NCBI RefSeq assembly: GCF_025698545.1
Contig: NC_068570.1
Span: forward strand, 50,115,924 to 50,179,923
Direction: 5' to 3'
Length of the DNA: 64,000 nucleotides
Source of the DNA: Gossypium raimondii
Taxonomy: Eukaryota > Streptophyta > Magnoliopsida > Malvales > Malvaceae
In this document: one piece after another, positions 22,486 to 34,540 of the stretch
How positions within the stretch are numbered: position 1 is the stretch's first letter
Layout: the number at the start of each line of letters is the position of its first letter
Made by a program: the position numbers and the translations under genes
Notes under the pieces: generated by a model
Told to the model about the DNA's origin: nothing
The model's database searches: none
What the model saw: only the letters and a program-made list of their open reading frames with translations

Positions 22486-23397
22486 GGCATAATGATAAAT
22501 TTGTCCACTATCGTTTACATTTTTGTCAAAATGACCTAATGTATTTTGAGTCTTTTTAGTCATCAACCTTTGTTCTTTTTTTCAAATTATTTTTTAATGA
22601 TTTGATAAAAATATCATTAAAACTTAACGGGATGACGTGGAATATTTTTAATGAGATGTAATTTATTACTTAAGTAACCCAATAAGATAACATGTGAAAA
22701 TAATAAAATAAATAAATCATACATGAAATTAAAAAATAACTCTTAATTTAAAGAAAATAAACTTAATTATCTAAAAGAAATTTCAAAATGAATGCATACA
22801 TTTGTTTACCGATAGGTTTCAAAAGATAGTTAATAAATCAAATCGAAAATACTGAAAATCGGGATAGTAATCAAGACCATTATTCCATATATTTTGATAG
22901 TGAAAATCAAATTTTGAGCTTAACAATGATCATTCTTTTTGAGTGAACTAGAAATTTTTTTATAGTTATATGAATAATGGATCGAAAATGATGAGCTCCA
23001 CTATCATTTTAACTTGTATGACAATGATACTAACTATGGTTGGAACAATCACATTAATAGTTGTATCATTTTAAAACCCTTTTTAAATAATTACGTTTAT
23101 TTTATTTAAATTAAAAGTTATTTTTTTAACTTCATGAATTATTTATTTTATTATTTTCACATGTAATTATTTTAATGGGTTATCTAAGTAATAAATTATA
23201 TCTCATTAAAATATTCCACATATGAAATTCCATATCGTCCCGTTAATTTTTTTAACAGTACTTTCATCAAATCTGTTAAAAAAAAAAGCAATTTGAAATA
23301 AAGAACAAAGGTCGAAGGACAAAAAAACTCAAAAATACAATTAGGGTCATTTTGACAAAACATGTAAACGTTTGTAGCCAAATTTTTGATTAAGTCT
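22486..23397. mobile_element. Nested long-TIR element (0.9 kb)
   Basis: The left arm 22486-22765 and right arm 23080-23397 are reverse complements over about 270 bp. Landmarks are 'gtcaaaatgacc', 'cctttgttctt', 'taacgggatgacgtgg' and 'catgtgaaaataataaaata', each mirrored on the right. The 9 bases outside are gttgaaata (22477-22485) and tttaaaata (23397-23405), 7 of 9 identical, so a decayed 9-bp Mutator-type duplication is possible. It lies inside the outer element at 21705-24625. No ORF. Confidence 0.75.
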
Positions 23398-23459
23398 TTA
23401 AAATAAGTAATATTACTTAAAGGTACTTTAGTTTTTTTTAAAAACTAATAAAAATATCG

Positions 23460-23525
23460 TATGGTGGAATTTGAACTCATGTTAATTAAATTAGCAAAAT
23501 TTTAAATTTACTACTCAACCAATAA
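23460..23525 (-). repeat. Possible SINE-like relic
   Basis: The minus strand reads 'ggttgagtagtaaa' and then 'gagttcaaattcc', resembling tRNA-derived A and B boxes about 40 bases apart. Weak. Confidence 0.3.
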
Positions 23526-24625
23526 TTTATTTTAATTTATTATATATTTTAATTTTATTATGCACATTTTATTATCTTCATCAATTGTGTATCGATATTT
23601 ATACCATTATTTAAACACTTGACTGAGTTGGTCTTACGGGTTAACCAAATACCAACTCAGTTGAGAAATGACTAATTTACCCTTTTTATTAAATGATTAC
23701 TATTATTATTTTAATGATATTTTGTTTTTCATACTTTTATATAATCTTTAAATAAAATAATTAAAATTGACATATCCAAAGATCAAACACATGTTCAATG
23801 GATTTATGAACAAATTCTTTACCTCATCAATAATTCTTATTGAGTAATATTTAAAAAAATTACATAAAATGCTTTTCTCACCCATCGTGTTTATAGATTA
23901 TGTCGTTGATTGAGTTAGTATCGCAAGTAAGCTTGATATTAACTCAAGATTGATGACAACACCATAATAAACAATTAGAGTACATTTAATAATTTTAATC
24001 GATATATTTATATGCTTAAGTTTTGTTTATATTTATATGCTTAAATTTTGTTTTACTCACAATTTAATCTAATTTTTTATAATTTTAATATAGTACAAAT
24101 TGCATGTGTTATTATTGTTAGTTAGTTTCAAAATCATACGTTTTATTATTTATTGTGTGTTATTTTAAACACACATTATATTTTAAATATATAGTTTCAG
24201 ACGCATATACATGTGATAAAATTTCTAATTTTTAATAATGTTTATAAAATGCATGATTTTTACTTCTTTTAAAAAATTATAATATTCATAGTCATATTTA
24301 AAATCAACATAGACAAAGGATGTCTAGATTCAAAAGATCTTGAATGTCCATTTGTCCAACTTCAATTTGGGCACATGGTTTTAGTATTTTTTTTTATAAA
24401 TTTTTAATTTTGTAAATATGTCGACATATGCCGACATACGACCCACATGGCATGTCACATGTTATCTTCCATCAGACATGCCACTATCTCTATTAACGAT
24501 CAGATCAGTCAACAACGGTTTCCATTTATAGAAAGACCTAAATTATTTTGTCACTAATGACTTAATAGAGTGAAAATATAAGTTTCATGTGTATAATTAG
24601 ACAAATAAAAAATCATATAACAAAT

Positions 24626-27600
24626 TTATCCATAATAATTTCGATATTTTAAAAGTGACTTATTCTGAGCCTAAAAAAATTCCAAATTGTTTTCAGACCT
24701 TAACTCTTTACTTTTAACTTATCTATGACTTAAAAAAAGAAGAAGCATATCTATGACTTCATGACTTATGTTTTGGGTTTGATCACTCAAGGATGATAAA
24801 TGCAAGAAAGAGGGGGGACCGAAAATCAAAGAGTAAACGTTTTAAAGAAAAATACAAAAGCTTTTGTCCAACAAAAACGTAATCATCCTTTGTCTGGATA
24901 TCAAGTATGCCCATTCGTCATCAACTTCAAATGTAAATGACTTATTAATGGCCGGTCCATGGCCTTGATTCAGACTCGAGCCAACCAAACAGCAAACATG
25001 CTGCTTTCATTACATGTGACAAAAGCCCCAACCTAGGCCTTTACTCTAACTTTAGGCCTTTAATTGTTTAAGAAATTGTACCTTAAAATTGCAGCAATTA
25101 GCCCTCCACCCATTAACTCCTTTGATTCTTAAACTACTTGCTGCTGGGTAAAGTTTTACCACTGCGCAGCTCAGCTACTTATTTTGTACCCTAATAGGTC
25201 GATGTTTTGAGTTTAGGCTTTATAAATAGAGAACATAAAGTTGAAACAACATTGTCCATTGTTGAGAGATTCAACTGACTTAGTTCGGATTTAATTGAAT
25301 TCATATGGTTACTGAATATCGAAAGATGTAAACAAAAAAATAAAATAAAGAAAATTCGTAATTGAATCTTTGAGATCCATTGATAGAACAATAAAGAAAC
25401 GGAGGATTAGAAATTTAGAACCATTAATGTCTCTGTTATTAAGGCACATTATTAAATGTGGATAATGTTGGACGCTTTAATTATTTATAAATTTATTGGA
25501 TAAACTAATCAATTTTAAGACAAAACTATATGTTAAAGGGAGTGATTATAGACATAAATTATTGGATAGTGCCAAGTACATGAGCTTGCAGCAGCCTTCT
25601 CCAACGCCACAAAAACATTGCCTCCACGTATTTGTTATGGTATTCCATGGGCCAAGCTCTTCTACTTTATTATGAGTCAACTATATCTTTACCATTTCTT
25701 TAGAAATAAATGTATTTATTTAGTCAATTCAACTATCGAATTTATTAATATAATTGTACTTACCATATATATAAAATTTTAAATCAATCTAATTTTTTTC
25801 TCATATAAATCTAAATATTATTTATATAATATATATTATAAGGTCTAAGACCTAAAGTTGATATGCACAGCTTAGTTTATTGGCACATGAATTTATTATA
25901 CATAAAAAAATTATTTTTGACTAAAAAAATTTCAACTACCTATATTAATCACTAATATATCATTGGTTTTACTACTTCCTTCTTAAAATATGTTTCTATT
26001 ATTAATCATGGGAATTAAGTGAGATAGTAACGGGTTCTCCTACCTTAATCAATGGTCGAGGGTTCAATCCTTATCTTGAGTATGGAACAGCTTTAAAACT
26101 CATGGTCAGCATCTACCCCTTAATAGACTTACAGAATGCAGAGAATTAGTTACTGAGCATATATTTCTATTTGTGATTGTAATCGTATGTAAATTATAAT
26201 CACAATTTAATAATTTATGGATATTATATTTAACATAATAATAGGGTTTCTTACACTCATATATTTACTCTCTTCGGCACAAACCCACCCAGCCCGGTTT
26301 CGGTTTCCTTAAAATAGAAATTTTTTTTCATTTAGGTTTTTTTATAATCTATAAAATTTTAAATTAGTAATGGTAAAATTACACTTTAGCTCTCCAAAAA
26401 TGATAAAAATTTGATTTAATCATTTAAAAATTATAAAGATATAGGCTATTAAAATGGTGAAATTGTATTTTTTACTATCATAAAAATATATAATTTAATT
26501 CCGACTCCTAAAAAATATTCTAACTTCGCTCTTGACTAAGAGGACGACTGTCGACATCAAAAGTTTTGACGATGGTGAACAACAATGATGATGGAGTTTG
26601 GGAGAAGGATGAAAAATTGAAAAGGAAAGAAAAAAATTGAAAATGTTAATTAGTTTTTAATTAATAAAATAAAAAGAATTTAAATAAATATATTTTAATA
26701 CACGTGGCATAGTATGATTGGTTGAAATTAAAAACGTAACAATGTTAGTTATGTACTTAAAAAAAATCAAGTTGACTTCTTGTTTCCAAATTTAAATATA
26801 ATTAAATTCAAAAATTTAAAATATCAAATAAATATAAATTATCAAGTTTAAATACCTCCGTATATATACACCTAAATAATAACATGATTTGTAACAAATT
26901 GCAAGTCTAAAAACCAACCCATTGAACAATGATATCATCATATTTGTTTATTATAGTATAAACTATATCTATTTCATGTTACAATACTAATTCTAAATTC
27001 TTTTTAATTTTTATGAATTTACGTTTAAATTTTATAATCATTTTAATATCATATGTGTCCAAACATGTTACTTATATAATACTATTTGTGCATCACATGT
27101 GATGAGAAATTAATTAGTATATATTTAACAGTTGAAGATTTTCTTTACGTAAAATAAATAATTAAAATTTTATTTTACTTCAAATTAGACATGAATGATC
27201 TATATAAATGAGATTGAATTATTAAAATATCATTCGAGAAAGAAATTATTAAAGTGATATCTTTAAATTGGATCCTTTGAATCATTAAAATGAAGTGATT
27301 AAATCATAAATTGTATGTGATTTTATATTCAAATTTCATCATTTTACCAATTAATTAATTTTATCTCAAATATTTAATACACCAAATTTATTCTCTTCTC
27401 ATCCTAATACAACAAAATTTTTATGGACCACTAAAAATTTTATCTATTATTCTTAACAATTTTATTACTTTTTACCTTCTTTATGTATTTAAAATGTGAA
27501 GTTTTACATGTGGATAACTTATAGTATTATTTTATGGAATAATATTTGGTACTAGTGGAGTGGGGTTGATAAGTGTTTTATAATAATATAATAAAATAGT

Positions 27601-28049
27601 AAAAATAAATATTTAAAAAGAGACACGTGATAAATTTTTAAAACTTTTTATGAAATAAAAAAAATACATGCCAATGTGTCAAATACTACCATGTTTTATT
27701 TTTATTTTTATTTTTTGAAAAAATATTGAGAGGATGCCATTAAAAAATTACAAAATTGCATAGGTGACACGTGTCCTACACAAACGCTCACCACAAAGTG
27801 ATGATAGTCCCCTAATTAATGAGAAAAAAAAACAGTGATCATTTCTATTCCTAAGAGATTGTAATCGTCCACAAAAATACCCCATTTCTAATGGCTTGAA
27901 ACCTTAAAACAAATTGAAGACAAAAACAAAAAGGAAACCAAATTGATCCCTAAGATTTTTGAAAAAAACCCAACAATCCAAATTATCTGGCATCCCACAC
28001 TTTTCTTTTACTACCATCGTTCTTCCTCGTGTCGGTCTGTACCCTTGTT
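24626..28049. other. Intergenic; no protein-coding gene recognised
   Basis: AT-rich with no coding-like ORF. It holds one SINE-like motif (26035-26170). 24880-25250 is less AT-rich than its surroundings but has no reading frame that I trust. Confidence 0.4.
26035..26170 (+). repeat. SINE-like tRNA-derived relic
   Basis: 'gggttctcctaccttaatc' followed by 'ggtcgagggttcaatcctta' gives a good B box (GGTTCAATCC) with a tRNA-like stretch before it. A body of about 80 bases ends near 'gaattagttactgagc'. This pattern resembles plant tRNA-derived SINEs; the family is unknown to me. Confidence 0.4.
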
Positions 28050-28059
28050 GCCTTCGATA

Positions 28060-28620
28060 GAAACTTTGTAGAAATAGAAATCATCGGAGTCTCTTCAAAC
28101 TTACTTTCCTTCGACTCATTTCAAACGTTGTTCAAAGATCTTCTATCCTTTTCGGTCGTCGATTCTGTCATTGGAGGAGACTCCTTGATCCAAACTCTCG
28201 GTTCTGCCCATCGTTTACCTTCCTTTGCCATCACATGCGCTGCATGATTCACCGATCGTTCCACAAAGTAACATGTAAAACTTTCAAATCTTTGGGCTCT
28301 TTCTTTTATTTCTTGTATAATTGCTGCTATGCTCGATCTATCCCCATCTACTGTTTGGATTTTTTTATGACTATCAAGGAGTCCCCTTCAACCATCAGAT
28401 TACGGAACCCTAGTTCTTCAGACACAGTCACTGCTTGCAGACATGCTCTCGCCTCCACCATGGTTGCATCAGCTACAAAATTGTTCTAGTAAGTGCATGC
28501 TGCCAATATATGCCCCTCGTTGCCTCTAAATATGATTCTCGTGATTGATTTTAGCATGTTTTTGCTATAGGCCGCATCGAAATTGCATTTGACTTCATTT
28601 GCTCTCAGTGGTTTCCAAGT
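28060..28620 (-). pseudogene. LINE RNase H domain (RVT_3), broken
   Basis: Reading on the minus strand gives NFVADATMVEARACLQAV, then ELGFRN, VEGDSLIVIKK, a one-base frame change, and DGDRSSIAAIIQEI. It ends with FYF-like 'CYFVERSVNHAAHVMAKEG'. This is the plant LINE RNase H signature, with A-AE-ARA (here ATMVEARA), ..EGDS.. and the terminal N..AH.(L/M)A motif. It is separated from the rest of the LINE only by the inserted foldback element. Confidence 0.8.
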
Positions 28621-28892
28621 ACTATTATTCTGTCGTATATTTGTTGTTGCTGAGTCTATGTGGATACTCTCCGCTTGATATGCTTTGATAAATGTGATTA
28701 TCCCAATTGTACTCTGTTTTTCACCTTGATGATAAGTTTTATTTCTTTGATGCCAAACTGCCTAGAAAGTTATTGCTAGATATTACCCTGTTCTTCATCC
28801 ATACTAACAAATAGATTTGCTAACCAAATTTTCTAATTTTGTCCTTGGGTACTAGGAGTGACATAAATCCCCACCCCTTGAGGATATTTTTG

Positions 28893-30131
28893 AGGCTATT
28901 TTACCAAACTAGTCCAAAAAATATTATATTTACAAAAATAACCCAGGTTTAAAAACAATCACCAAAATAACCTAAAAGGAACAGTAAAATTGGGTTAACT
29001 GTCAATGGCGGAACCCACTCGTTTTGCACCCATGATTGCCTAATAATTGTGTCGGACTTAAAAAATAATTTTTGGGTTTTGGCACATCAATGGCCGGAAC
29101 CCATGTATTTTTTTTTTAAATTGTATAATACTGATATGCGAAAAAGGGAAAAAACGAAAAACGAAAAAAAAATTTTGGGTGCTGACCTATCAATGGTCGG
29201 CACCTAGTACAATTTAAAAAAAAATTCGTATCAGAATCAGATATCAGTATACGAAAAAAATTAAAAAAAAATTTTGGGTGCTGGCCTATCAATGGCCAAC
29301 ACCCAGTACAATTTAAAAAAAAATCTTTCTTTTTTTCGTGTCAGAATCAGATATCAGTATACGAAAAAAATAAAAAAAATTTGGATATTTGATTCTGACA
29401 CGAATTTTTTTTTAAATTGTACTGGGTGCCGGTCATTAACAGGCCAGCACCCCAAATTTTTTTTATTTTTTTCGTATACTGATATCTAATTTTGACACGA
29501 AATTTTTTTTTTAAATTGTACTAGGTGCCGACCATTCACAGGCCAGCACTGAAATTTTTTTTTTCGTATATTGATATCTGATTCTGACACAAAAAAAAAG
29601 AATTTTTTTTAAATTGTACTGGGTGCCAGCCATTGACCCAAAATTTTTATTTTTTATTTTTTCAGATATCGATATCTCGATTCGACATGAAAAAAAGATT
29701 TTTTAAATTGTCTTTGGTGCCGCCATTGTGAGCCAACACCCAAATTTTTTTTATTTTTTCGTATATTGATATCTGACTCTGACACAAAAAATTTTTTTTT
29801 TAAATTGTACTGGGTGCTGGCCATTGACAAGCAAGCACCCAAATTTTTTTTTGTTTTTCTTTTTTTCCCTTTTTCGTATATCAGTATTATAAAATTTAAA
29901 AAAAAATACATAGGTTCCGGCCATTGACAGGCCAAAACCCAAAAAATTAATTTTTTTTAAGTCTGACACAATTATTAGGCAATCATGAGTGCAAAATATG
30001 AGTGGGTTCCGGCCATTGACAGGCTACAACCCAATTTTACTGTTCCTTTTAGGTTATTTTGGTGATTGTTTTTAAACCTGGGTTATTTTTGTAAATATAA
30101 TATTTTTTGGACTAGTTTGGTAAAATAGCCT
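28893..30131. mobile_element. 1.24-kb foldback element inserted in the LINE
   Basis: Ends AGGCTATTTTACCAAACTAG (28893 on) and its reverse complement (to 30131). The arms match nearly base for base for about 110 bp and stay alignable for about 270 bp (28893-29160 versus 29861-30131). ATTTTTG is present directly before (28886-28892) and after (30132-30138), a 7-bp duplication (8 bp if the neighbouring T is counted). The centre is an array of hairpin-forming units (29165-29860). No ORF of note; long poly-A/T tracts. Confidence 0.9.
29165..29935. repeat. Array of hairpin units in both orientations
   Basis: Units of roughly 90-140 bp each carry a palindromic core like 'gggtgctggcctatcaatgg' ending in 'ggccaacaccc', then 'agtacaatttaaaaaa' and 'cagaatcagatatcagtata'. 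About three units read in one direction up to about 29385, and about five or six read in the opposite direction after it. The array is therefore itself an inverted repeat. Confidence 0.85.
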
Positions 30132-30214
30132 ATTTTTGACAAACATACAGTCTCAGAATATACGATTCCCTGATTCCTCCGTTGACCGGCAAAGTGGGGA
30201 AATATTCGTCACCA

Positions 30215-30922
30215 TCAGATTCCTGGATTGTAAATTTTAAAAGTAGGGATATAGTTATTTATCACTTTCCACATTGTAATTTTAATCTTGCTTGCAATTT
30301 GTAAGCTCCAGAGTCTGATGTAGAAGTTTTGTAAATTCGATATTTGTAACATTACATCCCTTTGCATTTGTCTTGTATTTTCTTTAAGCAACCACTTGTG
30401 ACCACTTTTTGCTGAGTACACCCCTGTATTATCTCCCCTCCATACCCTGACTTCCTTGATGTTAACTCTAGCAATTGGGATGGTCTGAATTCTGTTTGTT
30501 TTCTCCTCATCAAAAAGCTTTCTAAGGGCTTTTAAACTCCAGGTAGTCTGTTCAAAATTGATTAGGTCTGCTACTGTTGTGAAATTAACATTAATATTCT
30601 GGCCTGTTATTATTCCTTGACTAGGTCTTAGAAGCCAAGCTTCGTTCCATATGTTAGTCGATTTGTCGTTTCCTACCCACCATCCCATGCCAGCCTCTAG
30701 AAGTCCTCTCACGTTCCATATGCTCCTCCAGGCATATGATGGGTGAGATCCTAAACTTGCATTCAGAAAATCACTATTTGGGTAATATTTTGCTTTCATA
30801 ACTCTAGTAGATAAACAATCTAGATTCATAATTAATTTCCACCCCTGTTTTGTGAGCAAAACGATATTAAATTTTGCCAAATCTCTAAAGCATAAACCTT
30901 CATGTGCTTTTGGTTTGCACAA
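30215..30922 (-). pseudogene. LINE ORF2 C-terminal part (pre zf-RVT)
   Basis: An open frame of 235 codons contains AHEGLCFRDLAKFNIVLLTKQ, YYPNSDFLNASLG, SYAWRSIW and W.VGNDKSTNIWNEAWL. These are conserved blocks after the RT of plant LINEs (GG(L/M)GFRDL...N.ALLAKQ, ...S..W.SI...W.VGNG..I.IW.D.WL). It stops where the LINE is next damaged. Confidence 0.85.
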
Positions 30923-31197
30923 CCCTCGCCACTCACACCAATGAATCCCTTTCCCTATTTTAGAATTTCTCCACTAGAATTTGCTAATAATGTTTTCAAG
31001 CTCACGACATAAGGTAACAGGCAATAAGAATAATTACATTGTGTAAATTAGTATGTCTTGTAAAATTGATTTAATAAAAACTTCTTTAACTCCAAGTGAT
31101 AGTTGCTGAATACTCTAATTTTCTACACATTTGGAAAATCTATCTTTAAAGTTTGCAAACGCTTCTTTTTTCCGTCTTCCTATCATGGTTGGAAGAC

Positions 31198-31803
31198 CTA
31201 AATATTTTTCGGATTACTTGTAATTCTTACTCCGAGAGACGCTCCAATCTGTTCTTTACTCTCGCTCTTCACCTTACTAATAAAATATATCAGTGACTCG
31301 TCAAAATTGATTAGTTGGCCTGATACCCCTTCGTACTCGTTTATTATTGATTTAATAGCATTTGCTCCGTCCAGGCTTGCTTCCCTGAATAGAATGCTAT
31401 CATCAGCAAAAAGTAGATGAGTTAGCGATAATCCACTCCTCCCCATTTTTACCCCTTTGATAGTTCCCTCATTTTTTGCCAGTTCTAGAAGTGAGGAAAA
31501 ACCTTCAACGCAAAACAAAAATAAATATGGGCTTAGAGGGACCCATTGTCTCAAACCCCTTGATGGCTTAAATTTTTTGCATTTAATCCTATTGAACAAG
31601 ACTGAATATTCCACCATTCGCACACATCTCATTACTAGATCCAACCATTCTTCACAAAAGCCTATTCGTCTCATTATGTTTTCTATGAAATTCCATTCAA
31701 CCCTTTCATATGCTTTACTCATGTCTAATTTCAACGCAAATTGACCCCATGTTCCTTCTTTCTTCTGCTTCAAAGTTTGTAGAATCTCATGTGCAATAAG
31801 CAC
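31198..31803 (-). pseudogene. LINE reverse transcriptase core
   Basis: The open frame includes FALKLDMSKAYERVEW (RT palm Asp), GLRQWVPLSPYLFLFC, THLLFADDSILF (the FADD catalytic box) and a C-terminal 'LINFDESLIYF' block. The catalytic aspartates are present. The 'RQGDPLSPYLF' motif reads RQWVPLSPYLF, so at least one conserved position is lost. Upstream (about 32430-31804) is linker and N-terminal RT sequence with stops. Confidence 0.85.
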
Positions 31804-32691
31804 ATTATCCGTGATCTGTCTTTTAAGAAAAAAATTGATTGTGTTTCGTCAATACAAATGTCCAATACTATTCTAAATCTATTAACCATAGCTTTAGAAA
31901 TAATTTTTTACACCATATTGCAAAGACTAATTAGCTTGAACTGTGTCATACAATTTGGTGAACTCACTTTTGGAATAAGTACTATACTAGTATTATTAAT
32001 ATCTCCAATCTCCTTTCTGCTATTTAAGATGTCTAAGCAATACTTAGAGATCTCATCTCCCACAATATGCTAGTATTTTTTATAAAACAAAGTAGGGTAA
32101 CCATCCATACCTGATGCTTTCAAAGGTACAATGTATTTTTACTGTCATTGTCATTTCCTCTATTCTAAATTTTTCTAATAATGCCATGTTCATACTTTCT
32201 TGAATGCACTTTGTAATACCTGATAACACTCTATCATCATTCCACATATCTGATGCCGTGAATAGTTTCTTGAAGTATTCCGTCGCTATCCTTAAATTTT
32301 CTTCCTCAACAACGATCTATTCCCCATTCAACCTTTTTAGCTTTTTCAGATTATTTCTTTTTTACCATTGATTTGTAAAGTTTTGGAAAAATGATATATT
32401 TCGATCCCCAAATTTGAGCCAATTTGCCCTCACTTGTTCCTAAAATAATTCTTCTTTATCAACTTCTAAATTTAATGCCAACTTGACTTCTTCCATCTCT
32501 GCAAGCATTTCGTCATCTGGATCAACCAAGTTCAACTCTACTAATAATCTCCTATTTAGTAAGGTAGACTCCTTTCTTTTATTGGCCGTTAGTCGACCCA
32601 TCTCCTCATTGAACACCTCTCCTAACATTCGCAACTTCAAAGGCACCTCCACTAAATTCCCCTCCCAAAAGTCTTTGATTCGTTGTTCACA

Positions 32692-32970
32692 CTAGTCTTC
32701 TAAAACCCAAATTTCATTAAATCTAAATCCCTCTTCCCCACGAGCCCTATATATGTTACTATTAATCCCCAAATCTACCAATATTGGACAATGATATGAT
32801 ATAGCATGCGTTAAATGTTTTAAGGAATACCCTAGAAAAATTTCCCACCATGCTTGGTTTGCTACTCCTCTGTCAATTCTTTCACGAATATTGTTTTCAG
32901 GTGACTTACCTCTTTCCCATGTAAACCATTTCCCTACGAAGCCTAGGTCAATAAAGTCATAATCCTCCAA
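32692..32970 (-). pseudogene. LINE endonuclease C-terminal part
   Basis: Contains FTWERGKSPENNIRERIDRG and the segment SYHCPILVDL. The family has S-D-H-x-P at that point, so the catalytic Asp is replaced by Tyr in this copy. N-terminal endonuclease remnants continue toward 33460 with stops. Confidence 0.75.
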
Positions 32971-34096
32971 TACTTCTTTGAATCAAGCCATATTTTTGTC
33001 ACTCTTTAATCGGCCACCCCTTTTCTCGAAAGATAACATAACCTCATTAAAATCTCCCACAACCATCCATGGCAACCCTTGATAATTCCCCAACCTCTTT
33101 AAGAGTTTTTAAGACTCCTTTGTTTTATGTTCTTCCGGTGCACCATAAAACCCTTTAAGTCTCCATGATGACATTCCTTTTCTTTCCTTGACTTCCACAT
33201 CGATATGATTGGTTGAGAAGCTTCTCAACTACACCACATACTTCATTTTCTAACTAATGGAAAATCCCTCTTTGGACCTATGCGCTCTCACATCTATTCC
33301 ATTGGTAAAACCATATCTTGCACAAACTTTTTCTATTCTTTTTTCACTTAAGTACAAGTCTCACCTTATCCCGGAGGTAATTAACCGCCCGTGGATGCCC
33401 TAATCCAAGAATGTTCCAACTTAAGATTTTTATTGCACCCGGTCAGCACGCTTACCAGCGACCATCGATCTCTCAGTAAATTTAATCAATGCACCTGAAT
33501 TATTGTCCTCAACTGAATGTTTGTTCCTTATTCTTTGTTATTTTTTTCCTTCACAATGCTCAATTGGTTTATTCTCCATTATTGATTCCCTTTGACCCAT
33601 TGACCATTCACCTTAGGTAGATTCATCTCTTTCTATTCCTCCTCTACTCCGAATATCTATCTCTATTCCAATGAAACTATTGCCCATTTGAAGTCTGCTT
33701 GACACCTCCTCCCTTAGCCATTTACTTCCAACGAGCTCATTCCTTGACGACGCTCTTAATGATTAGTTCCATCCAAATTTTACTTATTGAATCCTACTTG
33801 TCTTCCTTACTAGACATAATCCTTCCCCATGACCTAATTTTCTGCGTAGGAAACAGAACAAGGATAGTCACTCATATTAAAAGTACGCATATCCCTCTCG
33901 TCCTTGCCCCAAGGCCAATTTTTTCTTTCTTTTCAAGGCTAGTCTTACATCGATTCTTGCCCTGAATCGCATATACCTTCATTCCCCTCTTGAAATCAGC
34001 ACAGCATCATATTGTATGAATTGTACAATAAAATCCCCCAACTTCCTTGCTAATCCCTTTGATATTACCCCCAAAGGGCAAATTATGGACTTGAAT

Positions 34097-34461
34097 CTAG
34101 AAGTAAGTATAATTTAAATAAATTTGCTTTGGGTCTTCCCCTTTAACCAAACAATGAAAAACTATTAGATGTCTGTTGAACGACCACGACATGCCATCCA
34201 ACACCCTCTTTATATCCACTTCGTAGAAGAATCGAAAAATATATTGTTTCTCTTCTAGATATGAAATTATTACTCCCCCCAATGGATGACATAGATCAAC
34301 CAAAGTTCTTTTGAGAGAAGGAAAGTGAATTACACAATCCGTTAGTACTTTTCCAACTAAACAATACTGATATTCATCATCTTCTTTGTTCGGATCTCTT
34401 TCACATGGGATCAATTCCTCCTCTTCATCCTCCAGATTTAGATTTGTAGTATTTGCCTCCA
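34097..34461 (-). pseudogene. LINE ORF1 with DUF4283-like domain
   Basis: From MEANTTNLNLEDEEEELIPC to the TAA at 34097. It has the acidic start and 'LVGKVLTDCVIHFPSLKRTL', then 'YIFRFFYEVDIKRVLDGMSW', a pattern common in DUF4283 proteins of plant LINEs and their host-domesticated relatives. Continuation to about 33800 shows broken zinc-knuckle-region sequence. Confidence 0.75.
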
Positions 34462-34540
34462 TCAATGACCGGTTGCTTGTGAAAAACCTCACTTTTTCCA
34501 AATAGTCCAACCCTAGAATATGCCAACTTGATCTCAACAA

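Larger units (their letters stand above)
21705..24625. mobile_element. Long-TIR (MULE-like) non-autonomous element, outer
   Basis: The block 21705-22010 matches the reverse complement of about 24310-24625. The left arm includes 'ctattgagtcctc', 'gttaacc', 'gatcgttaacga', 'aacatgtggcgtgcc' and 'acaagtggacatt'. The right arm, read backwards, gives 'ctattaagtcatt', 'gatcgttaa', 'acatgtgacatgcc' and 'acaaatggacatt'. The arms are about 300 bp and diverged. No transposase ORF is seen between them. Long arms of this type suggest a Mutator-like or foldback element; exact ends are approximate. Confidence 0.65.
28050..34540 (-). mobile_element. L1-type LINE, decayed, split by a foldback element
   Basis: In minus-strand order the LINE has a DUF4283-like ORF1 (34461-34097), an endonuclease (to 32692), a reverse transcriptase (31803-31198), a zf-RVT/C-terminal region (30922-30215), and an RNase H domain (28620-28060). 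The order is that of plant L1 LINEs with a C-terminal RNase H. The 28893-30131 element interrupts it between zf-RVT and RNase H. Many stops and frameshifts mean it is inactive. No clear poly-A or target duplication was found at the 3' end. Confidence 0.85.
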
